Of a stretch of DNA of 64,000 nt, positions 36,801 to 49,572 are shown one piece after another. Where the stretch lies: positions 20,496,162-20,560,161 of the forward strand of contig OU612067.1 of NCBI GenBank assembly GCA_914767715.1, read 5' to 3'. Origin of the DNA: Membranipora membranacea (Eukaryota; Bryozoa; Gymnolaemata; Cheilostomatida; Membraniporidae). The stretch's first letter is position 1. The number at the start of each line of letters is the position of its first letter. The translations under genes and the position numbers were made by a program. The notes beneath the pieces are model-generated. The model was given only the letters and a program-made list of their open reading frames with translations. It searched no databases and was not told where the DNA came from.

Positions 36801-39800
36801 CCTCATCCTCAGCTAACATCTCAAGTCTCAGCTCCTCAACAGCCTCTCTATGCTTCTTACTTCTGTCGTGATTCTCTCGTCTGATCAGAATAAGAAATAT
36901 GAAAGAGTTAGAAGGGTCTCCACTGTACAATCATGTACACTGAACACAAACAAATATCGAGATTACACTACCATGATGTGTATCTCTGATCGTTAGTGTC
37001 AATTTAGTACGAGTACATAACATGTACCCACCCCTAATTTATAAAATTTAACACGGGTCGTCACATCAAATTTCTTGTGATGGTACTCATACTAAATGAA
37101 TTAAATGCATTCTCTATCAATCAGAGATATACATGCAATAGTATATCACGTGATGAGTGTGCACTCAATAAGAAGGATAAACCTATATACAGATAATTAT
37201 ATATATTTATATAGATATATACATATACATATATATATATATATATAAAAACTCAATATTTCACAGCCCATATACACTCAATATTTTTCATCAATATACA
37301 CATTCAACATTCTATTTTTATCATCATGCTTGTATATAAATTTGGCTTATGGATGCAAAGGACAAAATCCATTATTGCATAATATATAAATTCACACGGA
37401 AATCCCAGTCATTAGCACAAAATTCTTTGTCATTCTTATTCAATCAGGCTTTCGTTGCGAGGTGTTTCAGAAATCACTGTGCCTTGAGTTGATATGAATG
37501 TGACAGTGTATTTAGTCAGTTAACTACCGCATTAACACAAACGAATTTTGATTGGCACTCACGCTTTCGGAGTCTTGAAGGCTTTATTACACACTATACA
37601 AAACAGATCATCCTCTAAACTCTCCTCTTTTTCTTCTTCACTGTTTTCTTCAGCTGGAAATAAATATAAACTTCTTTATCTTATGACTTGTCTCAAAATG
37701 ACCTGATAATCGTCAACATAATAATCAAGATTTGATATTATGACTTGATAATTGAATCCTTGCAACTTGATAAATTCTTCCAGAGCCCTAGATGCACACA
37801 GATGCCGGACAAATCAGAATTAATAATATATAAAAGGAGACCGATACTGATACAGGAGGCATAAAAACCAAGCAACATCTTGCACAGTATCATAGGGTAT
37901 CGAGACAATAAATGGACATGTGTTTTTTTATATAAGGAGATAAATGGGTTTGTGATTTGTGTACTTGTCATGGCCTAGCAAAGCAAACTCAGGGCAATCT
38001 GGATACTTAATACCTTCCTGCCTCTACAAAACATGAACGCAATTTTCAGACTCAAACCTTCATTCCTATACCTTAAAATTTGTCCCAAAGCAGCAACCTG
38101 TCTCAGCTAGTAGTAAATATAGACTTACATGTCTCAGAGTTGGAGTCAGTGAATTCATTCTCAAGAGCCTGTAAATGTTCCTCAAGGTTAGACATGGCGG
38201 ACCAGCCGGCTTCTTCATAATTCTCCATAGCTCTACAGAAAAAACACAACATAAAACAGATGCGTAACAAATTCAGCTATCATTATTCTCTGTGGAGTTT
38301 ACAGAAAAATAACAAACATGTAACATGGACTATTAGATGGTATCAGAATACACACACAGTGCAGAAATCATTGAAGACTACCCAAAGACCTAAGCATGTT
38401 TTAGTCAGGAAGTTACATCATAATGCGGAGAATGAGAGTAACCTTCCCTTATCGAAGGCACTCTTTCCACCATCAATAATTCATGTCAAGTACAACATTG
38501 AATTTTTTTACCATGCAAATCTGACAAAACTTTATCATAAGTAACTGCCTGACTAAACATGCATTGGTCTTTGGGTAGTCTTTGACATTATAATATAAGC
38601 TTAATATCTATCATATTGAATTGCCCCACACATAATAAAAGGGATCTTTTTTTGCAAAACAATAGCTGAGTACCCTCATATTGCAAGGATAGTGAAGCTT
38701 TGGTCATACGTGGATATTGATGTGTTATGAAAAGTGAGTTATCCTCTCCAATATAAAGGGCAGACAACTTGAAAAAACCTGGAGCAGATAGGTGTCATAC
38801 GCCTTGCAGAGACCCAAGGTGCACTTGCAATGGACACAAGTGGGTGGTCAGAAATACTTGATGTAATTGAAGGCTGATCAAAGAATAGAAAGGAGATGAT
38901 AGACATACATGGTTGATAAAAACACTAGCCTTGTGGAGGGGACAATTATGTGACGATCAAATGCTACTACACAGACATATTTCATACCTGTATATATGAT
39001 ATAATTACTAGGTATGAGTATAGTGCAATACTAGTACTTGAACATAATCAATGAAGAGTGTATTAAATATTAACTTTATCAAACTTACTTGAGCTGCTGC
39101 TTTTTATCCTCCAGTCTTTTCTCTTTTTGAAGTCTAGTGGCTTCCTGTGCTTTCTCTTCCAAATATTTCTACAAGAACAATGTGCATCAACAGTATAACC
39201 GATAAAACTATAAGTCAAATCAAAATCAACATCACACAAATTTTTTAAATATTGTAAAACTGTATATTATAAGTTGGTATTACCCTATATTATAAATATT
39301 CACCCTGATTATAATATAGAAAGCGCATATTACAGGATCAGCAATGTTATTTTTTAAAGATGTCATAAATACGAAAATATATGAGTACAAATCTAGTTAT
39401 GGGAGATCTCACAATATTGATTCAATTCACAAATTTAAAAATTGGCTTTTGAAATTGACAATAAAACCGAATTTAAATCTTCTAGATATAGTGCAGTGCG
39501 TGATCCCAATGTCCAAATTCAACTTTAATTTCAAGTGATGAAGAGGTTATCTAAACTATATGTAATTAGAATATGGTTTAAAACTTTTAATCCCACCTTA
39601 TGCGCCACCACTCGCTTGTCTCTCTTCTTCACAAATGCCACCAGAGCCTGAAAATATACAGAAACAAAACGATATCTGTAACGAGTTTGATGCTATTCCG
39701 GAACATAGAAATGTCAAACTGACAATCATTGTGACAATTAAGGTAATTTATCTCTGGAAAACAAACTTATCAGATTGATATTTGATGAGGACTGGTATGA

Positions 39801-42800
39801 AAGACTTTCCATGTAGGAGTGAGTTTCAACTTTCATTGATCTGACAGGTCACGCTACAGAGTTGAATGTGACGTCAAACTCCTTGATAAGGAAACAAGGA
39901 GAGGTACAAAATGGAGTATCTCAAAGTGAAAACTACAATATTATGTGCAAACTAAGCGGTATTTACCTACAAGCTTCTTTCCAACTATTGGTGTCAAGGA
40001 GAGAATTTGTTGATCCCACAAACCCTATAGAAGTAAGGTATTCTTAGGAGGAAGATTTCGCCTTTTTGAAGTTGTTTGAAATAGCCAATATAAGGCTAGC
40101 TTACATTTACTTACACTCCTTATTTTATATGAACTCCGACCTAAGCTAAGTCAGGACCATAGGAGCTAAGCTCTAGCTAAAGTAAGCTCTAGCTAAAGTA
40201 AGCTCTAGCTAAAGTAAGCTCTAGCTAAAGTAAGCTCTAGCTAAAGTAAGCTCTAGCTAAAGTAAGCTCTAGCTAAAGTAAGCTCTAGCTAAAGTAAGCT
40301 CTAGCTAAAGTAAGCTCTAGCTAAAGTAAGCTCTAGCTAAAGTAAGCTCTAGCTAAAGTAAGCTCTAGCTAAAGTAAGCTCTAGCTAAAAATAGCCCTAA
40401 CAACATTTTACTCACACTCTTTATTTTATATAAACTCCCACCTAGGTACTAGCTAACATTAAGTCAACACCATACTAGCTAATATTTTCATCTCAAGGGT
40501 ATATTGATCTGTCTAGTCTATGCACTTTGCAGGATTTGCTTGGATTTTTCCTCTCATTACTTCTACATTAATCTTACTTCATATAGCCTAGGGTCCAATA
40601 ATACACATTGTATGGCCTTTTGTCAATGTCATGAATGACCGCCCTTATTCAAAAAGAAAGGAATTCTGGCTGACATTTCCTTCACTACTTGACAGTGAAT
40701 ATCTCTGCTCATGGGTATTTCCCAAACATGAGGCTACTTTTCCCAGAGTCTGATTGGAAAACTCTCATAGCTGGAGCAATATAGTAGGTGGCATGAATAG
40801 AAATCAATAGATATTGCAGTTTTAGTGTTCCCCTTGATTGACTTATAACACTCAAGGGCAGACAACTCCAGCAAGATCCTGCATTGTTCTCAGACTTTCC
40901 CTCGCCGGTGGGCCGTCGGGCAAAGTCTGGGGGGCTCAGACTATGATCTGTCATGAGAATCGCAAACCTACCCTAACTTCCTCATTTCTCTCTTTCTTCT
41001 TGGACTCACAGAGTTTTTTATTTTCTGCCTCCATGGCCCGCCGAGTGAACCTGTCCGGTGCTTGTCTTGTATCATATTTCTCACACCACACATACGACTT
41101 TGCGGTACAGTAAGACTCCCAAAATCCATAAAATGGTCCAACCACCTAAAAATACAATAACATCGCAGGTTTCAAATAGTAGCTTGAATGGTTCAACCAC
41201 TGATTAAGATCAATTCGCCTCACTTCAATTTGGATTCGCATCCCCTGAAGAAGCAATAGAATGAAAGCAAATTAGATCAAACTTGAACCAACCCTGTTTG
41301 ATGTAAACATCTAACTAATTTAATGTTGCTGTCTGCCTTGAAAAGCTGATTTTCCCTGGACCGATATAGTGCACTTGCTTTATGCGCCCGGGTTTCTGGT
41401 AGAGGCATTCAATTAGCAACCACTTTGATAGTTAAATGTCACTACCAGCAACCCGCCAACACTCTTTTACATGTGCGTGCATAAGACAGAATTAGGCCAA
41501 AGCTGGTGTCAAAACACCCCATCTACAATCAGTTTGATGGTTGCAATATAATACTATCCTTGCCAAAAATTTCTTTTTTCTAGAAATAAAATTATATATA
41601 TAGATAAAGTGCAATTGAGTGAGAGAGAGGCAAAAAGATATACAGTTATCATGTTCTTTTATTGAGGTTTTCATATATAGAAGTATGTTATAAACAAACG
41701 CAAATAACAACTTTTTGACCTCATATATATGTATGTATACATATATATTATTTTATAAAATATATAACGCATGTGCCATGAGGTATAGCTATAAATTAAT
41801 AGACAACAAGGTACCTACCTCGTTGAAGTCAGAGAGAGAATCACCAAAGCTGGGAAGCTCACAGTCCGATTCCTTACTATCCTTAAATACAGCGTCCTCA
41901 TCCGATAGCTGTTCAAACACCTTCCTGTATACTGAGTAAAATCCCTGAATAAACAAATAAATATAACCCATAGTGATATCCCTAAATCAAGGAATAAATA
42001 TAATATGGTGTGATATCTCTAAATCAGGGAATAATATAAAACATGGCACAAATTATGACTCGAGGACTTGAAATTCCTTGCTTGTTATCACAAATCTGAA
42101 TAAATTTAAAACTCCCGCATTTTGCATAATAATTCAGCTAGACTCCCTGATCAAAGGCCCCTTTTTTTGTGCACAAAATCCAAGATTGAACATTGATTTG
42201 GGTCAGATCATTACCGAAAATCTGCCAGATGCACTGCACACTGCCACGTAGAATAAGAGTTGCCCCCCCCAATCTCAGACACGAATACTTAGACAGACTG
42301 GGTGGACGGTTGTTGAGATCATACCATCAATCTACCCATACTATCCAGTTATTGTTATGATGAACAGAGGATGACGAGGTGAGGAATTAATGCAGCACTT
42401 ACATTACTCGAAACTTTGCCTAGCAGGTCGGTCGATGAAACATCAGCACCAACTTTTCAAATATCAGAAGTTTTTGGTGACTACAAAAAACTAACACAGA
42501 CGTCATCCACAAACTTTCATCATGAAATTGTTCATATAATTTGTGAAGTTACCTGCTCATCATCAAAGAAACCATCATAACAAGTCGAGTTAAAATAGGC
42601 GTATATATCAATACTATCATCTTCAAAGTCCTCACCATTGCCCATACCTACAAAGTAAAATAGATATCCTACATCATCAAACATTTATGGTGGCTACTGG
42701 ATGATCTCAACTTAATATTAAGTCCGAAACTTGGAGCAACATATCCACCGATCCCTGCCTATTACAATATTTTGTCAAATCTATGTTAAATAGAATCCTC

Positions 42801-44843
42801 CACTTAGAGACTTAGGTCAAGTGTAAACATGAAATGAAGTCAAATTCTGTTTAAAAAAAAGAATTTCAGGTGGATTTGAGCAAGGCTGTATGCTATCATC
42901 ATACAAATCTAGGCACTGTACCAATGTGAAGATGAAATTTTGCTTGAACATACCAGTATTAGACATGCAGTTCTATGTAATAATAAATATAATTTTGAGG
43001 ATGATCACCACTTCATTTTTTTGTAGATCCTAGCAATATGGCAAACCTACTATCTATTAGCTTGTTAGCTGTAAGCTTGAACCCAGGACCTTGTGATCCC
43101 AACTCCGGCTTCTATACCTCTGAGCTATCCCTATCCCTATGTACACATAGCCTTGTCATGCGGCTAATTTTTTGGTTTTGGGGGTAGCCTTGTATTTCTG
43201 GACATCATATAAGAAGTTATCTTCTATTTAGTAGTTCTAATTTATATACTAAATACTTTTCACATTTTTACTGAGATTATTCAGTGGAATCAATTTTTTC
43301 TTCTTTATTTTGTTTATGGGAAAGGTTAAAGTTAATTTATTTACCTGTTGAACAAAGAAAAAGTCATAGCATCAAAGTGATGTAGCCTGTCTTAGCTTTG
43401 TTGAGACAGGCTAAAAGTTATGTAGATTAGAACTACAAAATAGAAAACAACTTCTCATACAACAACCAAACATACTTGGCTTATGTACACATGGTTGCAC
43501 AGTATACTAACCTCCCATGAGGATAGCCTCTCTGTGCTTGTCATACCAAGCCCTTTCCTGAGAGTCGGATAATACTTCATAAGCCTGCTGGACTATCCTG
43601 AATTCAGCCGTCGCCTTCTCAGGGTTGTCCAAATTCTTATCTACAATCATCATTTACTTATTATTATTGGAGTATAAGTGTTAACATCCACCTGATTGCA
43701 AAACATTGCTGGCTTTTTAATATTTTAATGATATCGATAAGGTTGCATAATATACATACAATTTTGAACACTAATATGAATAAATTTTCAGATGAATCAA
43801 GCAGAGTTCTTCAGACCAAGAGTTAGTGGGTTTTGTCTAAATTTGTAGGTCTATGTAATTTCCCTAACTATAGCACTGTTACAATTAGGCTAGACCAAAT
43901 TTAATCTATTTGCCTGCATTCCAGTTGCTCCCTTTCACTTGTCACGCGGCAGAGGTGACATATAGAGGGGGAGCAACTGCATATGCAGGTAGTTGGACAA
44001 AACTTGGTCTAGCCTAACTGTAATAGTGAGGTATAGCAGGTAAGGTCATGACTCTAACAACCAACTTAATCACAGTTCTCGTGTATGGAAAGTATATTTT
44101 GCATAAGAGATAGACTATAATTATGATTATGGGACCCAGGTACAGTTTATAGTGGGCTTTTGATAGTAGCCTAATTAGCATTGAGAAGGTTGTCTACTCG
44201 GTTGATGGCATTGAACTCAGCATGTGACATCATACGGAGGGAAAGACAATATTAGAAGGGTATCTCTCTCTTATAACTATTACTCTAAGTGTCAAGGTGT
44301 TTACTGTAAGTGTAATGTAAGTGTATTGTACGTGTTTAGGCGTGTACTCTGTAACACTTCGTCGGCTATATATGTGGTTAAGTTATATCTAGAAGTAGGC
44401 GTGAAGTGAAGCAGCAACTCACTTCATTAGTCATCTTGCTAGCTAGTGCACACCTTCTATTGGATCAACCAAGGAGTTGGCCCCATGGTTCAACCAAGGG
44501 GTAACTTCTATTCCTCCATGGTGGTTGGTTTGACTGGGGTAACAACCTAGGTCGGGACCTAATGATTTGGTCAATTTGATGGTATCTAGGAGATAGATGG
44601 TATTGTATTGGTTGGCTCTCCAGCCACAGACCCTTCCTCTTCTTTATGATATGCAATGATATACAGAGTAGTGAGAACTAATATATAATAAATAATTAAT
44701 TACATAATAATTCACCAACTAATTAACTAAAATCAAAATGACTCACCTGGGTGGAGTTTAAGTGCTAGCTTTCTGTGAGCTTTCTTTATGGAGTCCTCAT
44801 TTGCATCTCTTTCTATTCCTAATACCTCATAGTGGCACTTCAT
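33823..44843 (-). CDS. DNAJC21: DnaJ homolog subfamily C member 21 (14 exons, 542 aa)
   Basis: Exons in transcript order: 44843-44747, 43640-43512, 42647-42553, 41944-41819, 41145-40972, 39647-39597, 39168-39089, 38232-38129, 37653-37563, 36880-36728, 35956-35845, 35377-35249, 34689-34582, 34002-33823. They sum to 1629 bases with consistent phases. The family (yeast Jjj1) is an Hsp70 co-chaperone that helps release the Arx1 shuttling factor during cytoplasmic 60S maturation. The protein starts [17 protein letters not shown]; the J domain has HPD at 31-33 completed by the exon 1-2 join. Then come [31 protein letters not shown] and [11 protein letters not shown], all diagnostic. The first C2H2 finger uses C304, C307, H320, H326 and spans a splice junction; the basic [12 protein letters not shown] stretch follows; the second finger is C489, C492, H505, H511 in the last exon. 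Length is close to human DNAJC21 (531 aa). Confidence 0.95.
34490..34581 (-). repeat. 72-bp-offset duplication of the start of DNAJC21 intron 13
   Basis: On the gene's strand the intron begins GTATGGTTTGTGAAAATTAC at the donor following 34582. Seventy-two bases further into the intron the sequence recurs as GTATGGGTTGTGAAAATTAC, preceded by GGCAA, giving a decoy donor. Surrounding blocks (GATGGCTTCAGAGA) are also duplicated. Confidence 0.75.
34935..35212. repeat. AT-rich tandem and palindromic array (TAATTATTAATAATA type)
   Basis: Almost pure A/T, built from ATTATTAATAATTATTAATA-like pieces, with a longer unit ending AATACTACTGACAATTATT repeated at least twice. Highly self-complementary. Located in DNAJC21 intron 12, between exons 35249-35377 and 34582-34689. 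Confidence 0.8.
37196..37251. repeat. (AT)n microsatellite
   Basis: Interrupted AT/TA dinucleotide run in a DNAJC21 intron. Confidence 0.75.
38374..38582. mobile_element. 209-bp MITE-like element with about 50-bp terminal inverted repeats
   Basis: AAGACTACCCAAAGACCTAA runs inward from 38374 and its near-complement CATTGGTCTTTGGGTAGTCT lies at the right end (to 38582); the pairing continues through CATGTTTTAGTCAGGAAGTTAC. It has no coding capacity. Located in a DNAJC21 intron just upstream (in transcript order) of exon 38232-38129. Confidence 0.75.
40108..40490. repeat. 16-bp tandem array (about 14 copies) between direct repeats
   Basis: The array at about 40165-40389 repeats AGCTCTAGCTAAAGTA almost perfectly. 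It is bounded by a roughly 60-bp direct repeat: ACTCCTTATTTTATATGAAC at the left and ACTCTTTATTTTATATAAAC at the right, followed in each by ACC-TAG-like and CACCATA-like blocks. On the gene's strand every unit reads TACTTTAG followed by CT, resembling a 3' splice site. Located in DNAJC21 intron 5. Confidence 0.85.
41212..41292. mobile_element. Partial copy of the dispersed palindromic MITE family
   Basis: Right half kept: GAATGAAAGCAAATTAGATC then AAACTTGAACC. It lies in DNAJC21 intron 4, next to exon 5. Confidence 0.45.
43071..43138 (-). mobile_element. tRNA-derived SINE head
   Basis: On the minus strand TAGCTCAGAGG (A box, 43118-43128) is followed about 35 bases later by GGTCCTGGGTTCAAGC (B box around 43075-43083). 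The 5' part repeats GGGATA twice. It reads like a tRNA gene head but arms do not pair well, so a SINE is likelier. Sits in DNAJC21 intron 2. Confidence 0.6.
43867..44033. mobile_element. Best-preserved copy of the dispersed palindromic MITE family
   Basis: Terminal inverted repeats: ACTGTTACAATTAGGCTAGA at the left and TCTAGCCTAACTGTAATAGT at the right. Inside, GCCTGCATTCCAGTTGCTCC mirrors GGGGGAGCAACTGCATATGC. No open frame. It lies in DNAJC21 intron 1. Confidence 0.8.
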
Positions 44844-45229
44844 AACCATTTTAACTTGCTTTGCCAACAGGGATAAATGCTGTCTGTTTCACAACTTACC
44901 TGGCATAAATTTGCCATCAACAACCTCAATGTGACCGGAAATGGTGTAAACTTTTACTATGGAAATTACTTTAAAAGCTAGGATATATTTATTGCATAAA
45001 TTTCCTTGGAGTTGTTTGTACTTGACATAGTTGCTGATTTGAGCAGGGAGGGTTGGATTGGTCAATTGTTTGTTTTGAATGGATTGTTTTGCAAGCTCCA
45101 CCCCTCTCATCCTCCCCTGTCGGAGAGAGAGTTAAAAACCTGCATGCAATCATAGCAAATCACCCATTCTGGTCCGGTGGCACCCCCCCCCTAACTTGCC
45201 ACTTCCATTTATGATTTTTTTCAAACGAA

Positions 45230-45405
45230 CCCTATTGGTCCTTCACTTTCCCTTTTGCCAACATTGTTTTTGGCAGCTCAACCGCCTATTGTGCAACTTA
45301 GTGTAAGGTTCAATATTACCATTGCACTCATCATGAAAAATTCTACCAGGGACAACTTTCATACCCTATCCATCCAAAATCGTGAATGAAGTTACATTTC
45401 TAGCC
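45230..45405. repeat. Partial copy of the 56.4-57.6 kb foldback arm
   Basis: Shares TTGTGCAACTTAGTGTAAGG, a TTACCATTGC block and CCTATCCATCCAAAA with the right arm of the foldback near 57445-57540, in the same order. Confidence 0.7.
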
Positions 45406-45671
45406 AAATTTTGCATATAGGTTGTCAACGGACTATTCACAATTAAATGGAATTTGGTCAACTTCTTGATGATTAAGTAGTCTAAAAAATTGGTTACAAG
45501 TGGGATTACGGCCCTTTGAAAAAGGAGAAATGTAATTTTTGATGATTGAATCATATGTGCAGTAGTTGGAGCCCTATTCCTAATGTAACATACAAATCAG
45601 ATGGCATCACCAAAGGTTTGACCTCTTGATGCTTAGTCTGAGCCCCCAGACTTTTCCCCTCCCACCCGACG

Positions 45672-45705
<34 letters not shown>
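45672..45705 (+). repeat. 34-base poly-C tract
   Basis: An uninterrupted run of 34 C. Its complement could form a G-quadruplex; the length is also suspect for sequencing or assembly slippage. Confidence 0.9.
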
Positions 45706-45706
<1 letters not shown>

Positions 45707-46603
45707 CGGCGAGGGATGCTGCATAAGTAGAAACAGCGGTACTTAAATTATACATAAATCTCAAGGGTGTGGGTCCTAGCTGGGCGCGTGAAAACGCTGA
45801 TCCCACTTTAGCTGGTTTTGTTATTTAATTAATTTCATGATTTAATTGAGGTTAAAAATTTAAGAGCTTGAACAAATGTAAGTTAGTACTAAATTTGTCT
45901 ATTTTAAGCATCTGCAAACTGGCGAATAGGAAAGGTCATTGTATACAAATTCATAGAAATTATCAGTTAGGATAGATTGCAATACTTGTAATGATCATTA
46001 GTTTTGTCATCATATTGCCTTACAGCAAAACCAAACAAGAAAAGATGGTGATGGGTGCGCAGGCGTATCGGAACATTATCAGCCTGATGAATTCAACAAA
46101 TGCTTCCTTTTAACCCCTCTTGACAGCCCACTCATCCTTAGCTTGATACTTTCAAAGGCAAGACAACAAACAATGAAAATGAAAATACAACTAGCCTGAA
46201 CTTTCAAACAAATTACAGCAACTTTTATTTTTTCACAATATAAAACTTATTTTCAGAAGAATCTAACACCTTGTTGGTTAATATCATGCCATGAAAATAC
46301 GAAGGCGAGACAAAAAAAATTAAGATAGAATTAGCCTGAATTGTCAAGCAAAATTACTGCAACTTGTATTTATAAAAAGTATCATTATGTTTTTCACAAC
46401 GTAAAGCTTATTTTGAGAAATATTTGACACCTCGTTTGTAAAAATCATTCCATGAAAATCCTTGACTGTTCACATCATTAGAGAGAACCAATGTAACCAG
46501 AATCAACTTCATCACAGGAGAGAATGGTAGTATCATCTAAAATAAAGGAGCGTAGCGCTGATTAGGAGTAACATTGTATATACAAATTATATATATTTTA
46601 TAT

Positions 46604-46674
46604 ATGCATTATATAATATATATATATATGTATATATATATATGGGTATATATATATATATATATATATATATG
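46604..46674. repeat. (TA)n microsatellite
   Basis: Long TATATA runs interrupted by ATGTATA and ATGGGTATA. Confidence 0.85.
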
Positions 46675-46981
46675 GGTAGCTATGATATCAGCAAAAAATC
46701 CCATGTACGAAATAAATTACGTAGGACCGAGTATGGAGAAACTCGGCAATTGATTTGGGAGAATTATCACTCTTCGCCCCTGTTACTCCTTGGTATTGAA
46801 GAGGCCTCTGGGCAGAACCTGGTCGGCCATGACAATTACTCGGTACAGACTAGGGGGAGTCAGTATTGCCATTGTAGCCAAAGAGGCAAATAACACATGT
46901 AATGGCATAATACATAATGACAGTTGCTATGTAACTTGATCCCATTTACCTGCATTAGAAGTTCATTTCTTCTTATAAATC

Positions 46982-47150
46982 AAATTTGCCTGCATTACTC
47001 ACTCATTTCCCACTGCCTGCAGCAGCTTAGCAGTCTAAATGAAGGCCATTTGCATGAAACATCTAACTCCCTCCCTTTCCTAGGTCACTGGTGGTGAAAG
47101 TGGATGCAATTCCAAATGCAAGGACAGTTGGATCAAACTTGATCCAGTTT
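46982..47150. mobile_element. Copy of the dispersed palindromic MITE family
   Basis: Left end AAATTTGCCTGCATTACTCA and right end AAATGCAAGGACAGTTGGAT followed by CAAACTTGATCCAG. The interior is longer than in other copies. Confidence 0.6.
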
Positions 47151-48174
47151 AATCTGAATCAATACCAATACCATGAAATTCATCAAACTCGCATCAAGCT
47201 CAGTAACAAAGCGATAGGAAAACTTACAATGTTATTTTGATTATACAGATTTTCTAACAGAAATCAACTATCACTTTCGCAGCTGCCTCCAGACCTGGAT
47301 CAGATTGTAATGGTGGGATATCTCACATCAAACAACTCATAAATAGTTGTCTGTAGTACTACACACGTCAACACACCCTACCAGTAGCATAGCGGATAAA
47401 ACTTTAATCAAATACTACATTGTTATTGATGTGACATGCAGGTACTTCCGAAACAAATACATTGAATACCAGCCTACATCTTTGTATTATGGCTTCGATT
47501 CCGGGGGACATTCAGCCCAAATTATTGGTTGTAATAATATTTTTTACATATGTATGTTTGAATCTGAAACAGAGAACTGATAGTCTGATGTTTCGTAACT
47601 GAAACAAAGGGCGGGCAACTACAATCAATTGTGCCTGAACTTTTAAATAAGACTTACCTGGGAATTGCCCGCCATACTATGTGATATAACCACACAAGTG
47701 TTTGGACAATTACGGCAGGAGGTCGATATATGAAACATTTTTATTTTATTGGCGTACATTCAGGACTTTATATCAGGATGAGTAGGTGTGGAAGGCACCT
47801 CTTCCTAATGCCTCATGCACAGGCTATCTAAGGCCTTCTAGTAGAGAACATCAAAGCGTATCAGTGTAGGAAGGTTGGTATGTGGATTGAAGTATGTGCC
47901 GGTAGAAGGTGGGAAATACTTACTACCACTCACCGCCGTGGGCCGATCTGAGACTAGGATATGTTGCCACAGAATTGCCTCATAAAAATCTGAAGTTAGT
48001 GGTACATTTCGGTTCTAAAACTTTAATATTGTATAACGTTTTCAAGTAGAACTACATTGGGTTTATAGATTCCCAAACAATGAATAAGCAAAGAAGACTT
48101 ACATTATGCCTTCAGAAAGTGCAGTTGCCAAGAGTTATATTTTTACTAAGTATTCACCATTATCTTGAACAGAA

Positions 48175-49325
48175 AGATAGATAGATAGATATGGAATTTA
48201 TTTCACCGCTCAAGAAAGAACATAATACAATCATAATCAGAGCATGAGTTACACTAAAAAATTATTCGAACTGCATTAGTCGTTCTTTATAATGTCACAC
48301 ATAGAAAAATAAATCCATTTTATACACCGGATTTGTAAAATATAGTATTCATAAGGCTCTGACTTCGGTGCTTTTTGATCAGGGTGTTAGGAGTTCTGGT
48401 AGAGTGCCTGTTTGTGTCTTGCCTGGATGGAATCAGGTGGGATAACGATGTATAGGTTTATTTATGACCTTGGCACTGTAATCAGAGCAGAGATTTGACA
48501 TGAATACTTCGAGAGCAGGCAGCTTAGCCACTATGAGGCGTTCGTCATAATGCTCGATAATAATGCTTCAAGCAACGTCGCGTCGTTGGATGCTCTCTAG
48601 TTTAAGTATGTCATACCGGGCTAACGATGGAAACCATGCTAGGCATATGTAAGCAGCGGTCGAATGATGGTCATTTAGTATCTACACAGTCCTGATTGAC
48701 TTATGCCATACTGTTTCAGAAGTTGTAGTGCATGGACCTTTACGTGGCTTCTCTCAACTATAGATTCAGCATGCTTGTGAAATGTGAGGTGTTCGTCTAT
48801 GTTAACCCCAAGCAGTTTGAATGAGTCTACGCGTTCGATGACTTTGTTGTTTATGCAGACTGGGGTTTCGAGAGTTATCTTATTCCGTAATGACATAACC
48901 ATCTGTTTCGTTTTGGATGTAATTAGAGCCATGCCATTGTTTTGACACCACTCTGCACACATAGTAGCTTCTTTCGATATAGTATCACTGGCGGTAGAGC
49001 TGTGGCCGCGAGCGATATTGGTTGATTCTGATTTTGGAATCGTGGTGAATATTGTTAGGTCGTCAGCATACTTTATGATGTTTTCGGATGAATGCAGTGA
49101 TTTTATAAAAATATTCCAAAGTATCGGTCCACACCTTGTGCCCTGGGGTATACCAATGTTGCTCACTCTTTCACCAGATGTTGTCTTAGAGGGTTTGTGG
49201 GCGACACGCTGCCTGCGATTTGTTAGGTAGTCGACGCACAGGGCAATAATTGATTCACTGTATCCTTGGGATAGCATGATAGAGGCGCGGACGTTTTTCA
49301 GTTTTTCACTGCGTGCTGAGAGAAA
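48175..49325 (-). mobile_element. 5'-truncated non-LTR retrotransposon (LINE) with (ATCT)n 3' tail
   Basis: The C-terminal part of a reverse transcriptase is followed by a decayed 3' region and, on the element's strand, a terminal ATCT microsatellite (48175-48190), as in CR1/Jockey-group LINEs. The 5' end falls at about 49325, exactly where the duplicated C4-like upstream sequence resumes, which marks the insertion point. Confidence 0.85.
48675..49277 (-). pseudogene. Reverse transcriptase fragment of a LINE
   Basis: A 200-codon frame contains the RT motifs GIPQGTRCGPILWNIF (block 4) and KYADDLTIFT (catalytic YADD, block 5), then MALITSKTKQMV and FKLLGVNIDEHLTF (blocks 6-7). The N-terminal palm blocks and the endonuclease are missing. 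After the stop a further segment, readable only with frame changes, encodes RPLLTYA, so the copy is dead. Confidence 0.9.
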
Positions 49326-49572
49326 ACACTGTGTGACAGAATGCTTAAGCTATTGTTGTAAGTTATCCTCTACATATATTATTAATCCATGCTACCTGGA
49401 TAAACGTTGAGTTACTTACATCATTCTGTATGTATAATGAAAAGCAAGATATTTGCGATATAATTTTGCCAGAAAAGCTGGAGCAACATCTATGTGAAAA
49501 TACTTTCTTCAATGTCTGTCCACAGCGACATCAGGCACCTTTGCACAAATGATGTGATCTCAAGGATATTGG

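Larger units (their letters stand above)
44844..48174. other. Intergenic, repeat-rich, no gene recognised
   Basis: Upstream of DNAJC21 and presumably holding its promoter. Contents: a fragment related to the 56.4-57.6 kb foldback (about 45230-45405), a 34-base C tract, TA repeats, and a MITE-family copy at about 46982-47150. Open frames at 46642-46893 and 47347-47580 show no domain. Confidence 0.5.

Noticed and set aside
40165-40389. CRISPR-like array
   Set aside because: Units are contiguous 16-mers without spacers, in an animal intron.
43071-43138. Possible true tRNA gene
   Set aside because: A and B boxes are present, but acceptor and anticodon arms do not pair; a SINE head explains it better.
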